27,485 nt of DNA from DATGZX01 sp035296965. Its GTDB lineage: Bacteria; Planctomycetota; Planctomycetia; Gemmatales; Gemmataceae. This document shows, in pieces, positions 23,517 to 27,485 of this stretch. Position numbers and translations under genes: made by a program. Each line of letters starts with the position of its first letter. Positions within the stretch are counted from its first letter, which is position 1. Below the pieces are notes generated by a model that was not told the DNA's origin, did no database searches, and was given only the letters and a program-made list of their open reading frames with translations. The DNA lies in NCBI GenBank assembly GCA_035296965.1, contig DATGZX010000002.1, forward strand, positions 1 through 27,485, read 5' to 3'.

Positions 23517-25294
23517 GGACAGACCTGGAAGTCGGGCTCTACATCTTTATCTTGGCGGGTTTCCTCGGTTACCACCTCATCATGCGCGTGCCTCCCCTGT
23601 TGCACACTCCCCTCATGTCAGCCACCAACGCCCTATCTGGAATTTCGCTGGTGGGCTCTTTGGTGGTCGCGGGGTCGAACTACAGTCCCCTGAGCACGGC
23701 CCTCGGAGTGGTTGCGGTGGTCTGTTCCTCCACGAACGTCGTCGGCGGTTTCCTCATAACGGACCGCATGCTCCGGATGTTCACGACCAGCAAGGAGCGT
23801 GCGGACGGGCGCACGTCGTTCCGGCTTGGCCGCAAAGCGTTGCTGCTGTCGCTTCTGATCGCCGCCTGCCTTTTGGGCTCTCTGTATTGGCTGGAGCACG
23901 TGCGCGGCATTCGCGCCCAGGACGTGCTTCGCTACCTCTATCTCCTGTCTGCCGTCCTCTTCATCCTCGGCCTCAAGGGGCTGAGTTCGCCGCGTTATGC
24001 CCGGCGCGGCATGTTCCTGGCCGAGTTCGGCATGTTCGCAGCCATCGTCGGCACCCTGTTCCACGATGACATCGAGGCACATGGGTACCTATGGATCATG
24101 CTCGGGCTCGGCGCAGGCTCCGTGATTGGCGGCATGATCGGGCTGCGGATTCCGATGAGCGCTGTGCCGCAGCGTACAGCCCTCTCACACGCGCTCGGCG
24201 CCCTGGCTGCCACCCTCATCGGGATTTCCGAATACGTCCGCCACCGCGAATATCTCGGCGGCGTGGAGATGACGCCGCTTGGTTTCGAGGTCCTTATCGG
24301 CGGCCTGACGGTCTCGGGCAGCCTCATGGCGGCAGCGAAGCTTCAGGGGCTTCTCCCGGAAGCCCCCATTACCTACCGGTGGCAGAACGCGTCAAACATT
24401 GCATTGTTAGTGATCGTCGCCATTCTGTTCGGCGGCCTCATCTTTGTTCCCTCTGCCGGCCTGCTCTTCAGCCTGATGGTCGTACTGGCCCTGCTATTCG
24501 GCTGCCTGTTGGTCATCCCTATCGGAGCGGCGGACATGCCGACGGTCATCGCCCTGTTGAACTCCTACGGCGGACTGGCGGACGCCGCCATGGGCTTTGT
24601 GTTGATGAACAAGATCCAGATCATTACCGGCTCGCTCGACGGGACGTCAGGCTTCCTGCTGGCGCTTCTCATGTGCCGGGCCATGAACCGCTCGCCATGG
24701 AACGTCTTGTTTGGGGCCTTCGGCAAGGCCCACGAAGAGGCCGGGAAATCTGTGGGAGTCAAAGGAACCGTCCGCAGCATCACGCCCGATGAGCTGGCGA
24801 CTCTCTTTGAAGGCGCCCGCTCGGTCATCATTGCCCCCGGCTATGGGATGGCAGCGGCCCAGGCCCAATACGCCCTCAGTGATCTGGCGAAGCAGCTCAT
24901 GAAGCGTGGCATCGACGTCAAGTATGCCATTCACCCGGTTGCCGGCCGCATGCCCGGCCACATGAACGTGTTGCTCGCCGAGGCCGATATCCCCTATGAG
25001 CAGTTGTACGAAATGGAGCGGATCAACTCCTACTTCCCCGAAGCCGACGTGGCCCTGGTGGTCGGCGCCAACGACGTTATCAATCCGGCCGCCAAACACG
25101 ACAAAACCAGTCCCCTATACGGCATGCCAATCCTCGAGGTCGATCGCGCCAGGTCGATCATCGTCTTGAAGCGTAGCCTCCGCCCTGGATTCGCCGGCGT
25201 AGACAATGAGCTGTATTACAACCCGAAGTGCATGATGCTCTTCGGCGATGCGAAAGAGAGCCTCAACATGCTGCTGGCTGCGCTGAAGACTTAG
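23513..25294 (+). CDS. pntB: Fused transhydrogenase membrane subunits (PntAB plus PntB)
   Basis: This 593-residue protein joins two subunits that are usually separate. Residues 1-90 match the small PntAB membrane subunit (FLGYHLIMRVPPLLHTPLMS, NALSGISLVGSLVVAG, NVVGGFLITDRMLRMF). A linker with a membrane segment follows near 105-125, and from about 137 the chain matches PntB (YLLSAVLFILGLKGLSSPRY). Membrane segments run to about 400. The NADP-binding domain III then shows VIIAPGYGMAAAQAQYALSD, HPVAGRMPGHMNVLLAEA and VALVVGANDVINPAA, with YGMPILEVDRA near the end. The complex uses the proton gradient to drive NADH to NADPH. It is translationally coupled to the upstream gene. It ends only five bases from the convergent TadG-like gene's stop, with no terminator between. 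Confidence 0.93.
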   Translation: MRTDLEVGLYIFILAGFLGYHLIMRVPPLLHTPLMSATNALSGISLVGSLVVAGSNYSPLSTALGVVAVVCSSTNVVGGFLITDRMLRMFTTSKERADGRTSFRLGRKALLLSLLIAACLLGSLYWLEHVRGIRAQDVLRYLYLLSAVLFILGLKGLSSPRYARRGMFLAEFGMFAAIVGTLFHDDIEAHGYLWIMLGLGAGSVIGGMIGLRIPMSAVPQRTALSHALGALAATLIGISEYVRHREYLGGVEMTPLGFEVLIGGLTVSGSLMAAAKLQGLLPEAPITYRWQNASNIALLVIVAILFGGLIFVPSAGLLFSLMVVLALLFGCLLVIPIGAADMPTVIALLNSYGGLADAAMGFVLMNKIQIITGSLDGTSGFLLALLMCRAMNRSPWNVLFGAFGKAHEEAGKSVGVKGTVRSITPDELATLFEGARSVIIAPGYGMAAAQAQYALSDLAKQLMKRGIDVKYAIHPVAGRMPGHMNVLLAEADIPYEQLYEMERINSYFPEADVALVVGANDVINPAAKHDKTSPLYGMPILEVDRARSIIVLKRSLRPGFAGVDNELYYNPKCMMLFGDAKESLNMLLAALKT

Positions 25295-25299
25295 CTCGA

Positions 25300-26529
25300 C
25301 TACTGCGTAAGTTTGGCTGACGTGAACGTCGTGATCGTCGTGGACGCGTTGACGCTCGGAGTTAAAGGCGAACTTTGCGTTCCCGCGGGCATGGCTGTTT
25401 GTAAGACGGCTGTCGGATCGATGATGGCTGTGGGCTGAACCGAGATATTCATGTTCGAGCCATTGCCGGAAGCATCGGAGATTACTACTCCCACGAACCC
25501 GACGATGGCATAGGTAGCATTTTGCCCGCTGCCCGACGCGGCAAGATAGGTATACCCGTTGGCAACGGTAGGGTACTGAGCTGCCTGAAACAAGGGAATC
25601 ATGTTTGGTACGTTCAATGCATCCTGGAAGTTGGTAAGCAGGGTGCTTTTGAGACCCGGGCCGGCTTTCCAGTTTTGCGGGCTCGCCATGGATACGGGAA
25701 GGAGATTGTTATTAATCAAATAGCTGATGTCGTTTGGAGTCTCGCCGTCATCGATCCAAGACCTGAATGCCGGGACATTGTTCTGGGGCGGCCCTACGTC
25801 GATTAGACCGAAGTTGCCCGGGGCGTTATCGGGACTTGGGTAGATTTTGAGCTCTGGATACCCATTCGTAGCGTTTACATGGATTGTTCCATCGGGGGAC
25901 ATTCCAGTGTTATAAAACTGGTCCCACACCGTGTAGTCGAGCGCGACCGGGAGGATATGAGCTTGCACTCCCGGAATGGGTTGCAGCGTACTGACCGTGC
26001 CGGAATATATGGTAGCGCGCGCGGTAGCTGTCATGGCAACGGACGGTGTCCCTAGAACCCTACCGAAAAATAAACCCACGGGCCCGTTTGCGGTTGAGTC
26101 CCTGCGGACCGTCACTTGGACAGTGTTCGGAAATCCGGAGTAAGAAGTAGTAAAGTTTCCAGAAGCATCAGTGAACCCGTAGGTGATGTCCTGGTCTTGT
26201 AGGGAAATGTTGACGTTTCCTGCTTTATTGTAGTGGGCAAATTGCTCGGCGGTTGCCATCGAACTTCCAGGACTATTGGTTGTCCCCGTGACGGCAATGC
26301 TTTGCTGGTAGAATTGCCCGGGCATGTAGTATTGCACATAACCAGATTGGAGCTTCTCCGCGCCTGCCAGCGCCGCAGCATCGGCTGCATTCTGCAGGTC
26401 CGTTCTGACAAGAACCATCCAGCCAGCGTCGATCGCGAATGCGAGCATCGCCAATAGTGGAATCAGCAAAAGGCATGCGAGTAACGCAACCGCTCCCTTG
26501 CGAATGCGATTCTTACGTTGTGAGTGCAT
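25300..26529 (-). CDS. TadG-like pilus-associated protein
   Basis: This 409-residue protein has the N-terminal pattern of Flp/TadG-like proteins. A short basic start is followed by GAVALLACLLLIPLLAMLAF, then AIDAGWMVLVRTDLQNAADA and AALAGAEKLQ, so one membrane segment (about 12-35) is followed by a large exported part. The exported part is Ser/Thr/Asn/Gly/Pro rich, with few charges (VTVRRDSTANGPVGLFFGRV, ATARATIYSG), and has no von Willebrand-A MIDAS motif that I could see. It should sit at the cell envelope and may be a minor pilin or a structural protein. AAGGA lies upstream of the ATG. The TadE-like gene lies upstream, 102 bp away. Confidence 0.85.
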   Translation of the reverse strand: MHSQRKNRIRKGAVALLACLLLIPLLAMLAFAIDAGWMVLVRTDLQNAADAAALAGAEKLQSGYVQYYMPGQFYQQSIAVTGTTNSPGSSMATAEQFAHYNKAGNVNISLQDQDITYGFTDASGNFTTSYSGFPNTVQVTVRRDSTANGPVGLFFGRVLGTPSVAMTATARATIYSGTVSTLQPIPGVQAHILPVALDYTVWDQFYNTGMSPDGTIHVNATNGYPELKIYPSPDNAPGNFGLIDVGPPQNNVPAFRSWIDDGETPNDISYLINNNLLPVSMASPQNWKAGPGLKSTLLTNFQDALNVPNMIPLFQAAQYPTVANGYTYLAASGSGQNATYAIVGFVGVVISDASGNGSNMNISVQPTAIIDPTAVLQTAMPAGTQSSPLTPSVNASTTITTFTSAKLTQ

Positions 26530-26631
26530 TGCTCAAGTATCCTTCGTGCTTGGGTCCGAGACAACTTATTGTAATCGACCGCTACTTTGTATTTATCCGG
26601 GCCGCCAAATACCATGGGAAAGTGTTATCAA

Positions 26632-27108
26632 TCATTGCTTCATCATGATAACGGTCTCCGATTCCAGGGTTGCAGCGCTCCCCAGATAGAAAGGAGTGAC
26701 CCATGTCGTCGATGCGACCGGTATGCTCACCTGCGCGCTGACAACGGAACCGGAGGGCGCATCGAGGGAGTCGCTAAGAGTTGTGCCGTCCGGAGCGGTC
26801 ACGGTAATGGTAATTGCGCCAATCGAGGGCGGGTTGAATTTGGTAGTGTCGTACCCATTGTCTTGCATAAGGTTCATGACAGCAGCCGTAATGCTGTCGT
26901 TGCCGTTCTGGCGCAAGATGCCAGCTCGGCATCCTTTGGATGCGGCATCGCTCAAGGAGGTCTTGACCATCATGGCTCGGCCAAGTTCGAACATGCCCAA
27001 CGAAATCAGAACGAAGAAGGGTGCGATCAGGGCGAACTCGACGGCCGCGGATCCACGGCGCCGATCGGAGCCCAGCCTCCCGAAGTGGTTGCTATTGGTA
27101 AGGATCAT
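26632..27108 (-). CDS. TadE-like pseudopilin
   Basis: This 158-residue protein starts with a short basic leader and GSAAVEFALIAPFFVLISLG, then MFELGRAMMVKTSLSDAASK, the TadE pattern of a single N-terminal membrane helix preceded by a prepilin-peptidase-like Gly and a conserved Glu. The rest is a small extracellular domain with Thr/Ser-rich strands. It should be a pilus-associated minor pseudopilin. I chose the ATG at 27108, with AGGAG upstream; the frame extends further to 27192, but those residues look like leader noise. No prepilin peptidase, TadA ATPase or secretin gene is in the window, so this may be a satellite locus. Confidence 0.85.
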   Translation of the reverse strand: MILTNSNHFGRLGSDRRRGSAAVEFALIAPFFVLISLGMFELGRAMMVKTSLSDAASKGCRAGILRQNGNDSITAAVMNLMQDNGYDTTKFNPPSIGAITITVTAPDGTTLSDSLDAPSGSVVSAQVSIPVASTTWVTPFYLGSAATLESETVIMMKQ

Positions 27109-27346
27109 GGTGATGAAGCTCCTCGTCGCAAGGCAGAACGGCAGAAGAAGCAGTCGTCGATGGCATTTGGCGGACTTGCATCGACTGAGCATTCACGATC
27201 GGGGCTGAAATTATACGCTGCGACGGGAACAGGGGGTTTCAAAAGGAGGCCCTGCAGGCGGAAATGCAACCTTGCTACGGACCTCCCGGCAATATTAGCT
27301 TGCAGAATGGAACCGGTCAAACGACGGCGCGTGACCGGCTTGGGAG

Positions 27347-27485
27347 CAGGGCGAACGCATCAAACTTTCTCTAGGTTTCGTGCCCCAGCCAAGGTTTCCT
27401 CGAGAAAACCCGTGTCCAAGGCAGCCGCCTTGCGTTTCCGTGCGATGCTCGTTTTGGCCGGATTCCGCTTGAGCAGGCTTAACGC
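27347..27485 (-). mobile_element. End of an insertion sequence, probably ISAs1 family
   Basis: A minus-strand frame runs in from the right edge and ends just inside the window, and CAGGGCGAACGCATCA, which looks like a terminal inverted repeat, begins at 27347. If correct, the element's left boundary is at about 27347 and most of it lies beyond the window. The opposite end and target duplication cannot be checked here. Confidence 0.45.
27360..27485 (-). CDS. Transposase C-terminus (partial)
   Basis: The last 41 codons of a minus-strand gene enter from the right edge and stop at TGA (27362-27360). They read ALSLLKRNPAKTSIARKRKA and then AALDTGFLEETLAGARNLEKV. The basic LLKR...KRKAAALD..FL pattern fits the C-terminal tail of ISAs1/IS4-like DDE transposases. 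The catalytic domain lies outside the window. The family call rests on this short tail, so it is tentative. Confidence 0.45.
   Translation of the reverse strand, partial: ALSLLKRNPAKTSIARKRKAAALDTGFLEETLAGARNLEKV

Overview
The window looks like a chromosomal segment of a GC-rich planctomycete, probably from the Gemmataceae/Pirellulaceae-like lineages. This is inferred from gene content. The supporting genes are an ECF sigma factor beside a giant membrane protein carrying an anti-sigma zinc finger, a DUF1800/DUF1501 pair, a Hanks-type kinase with a multi-spanning tail, planctomycete-style TadG/TadE-like proteins, and many small lineage-specific proteins. No rRNA, tRNA or CRISPR array was seen.

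Layout. (1) 277-6703: an ECF sigma factor, then a 1921-residue protein that joins a zinc-binding anti-sigma domain, a membrane segment and a complete alpha-2-macroglobulin-like body with an intact thioester motif. This is the most unusual locus. (2) 6704-7122: a spacer with two opposed terminator-like hairpins and a possible minus-strand gene remnant. (3) 7123-9664: DUF1800 and Tat-exported DUF1501 proteins. (4) 9823-11761 (minus): an XcyI-like restriction-modification pair with overlapping genes. (5) 12157-13998: a Tat-type FAD oxidoreductase with both residues needed for bicovalent flavin. (6) 14118-17352 (minus): a 66-residue antitoxin-like protein, a zinc-ribbon/kinase/multi-TM protein, and a TPR plus retropepsin-like protein whose catalytic Asp is Ala. 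(7) 17778-20448: two small or helical proteins, one interrupted by an in-frame TGA, and an ABC1/UbiB kinase. (8) 20644-25294: glutamate dehydrogenase divergent from a proton-translocating transhydrogenase whose membrane subunits are fused. An inverted repeat lies between them. (9) 25300-27108 (minus): TadG-like and TadE-like proteins. (10) The right edge: the end of a transposase, probably ISAs1 family.

How they may work together. The sigma/anti-sigma-macroglobulin pair reads as a surface-stress sensor in which a protease-trapping ectodomain could control transcription; this is a hypothesis. Glutamate dehydrogenase and transhydrogenase both handle NAD(P)H, and they share an intergenic region that could coordinate them. 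The restriction-modification pair and the transposase end mark mobile or accessory content.
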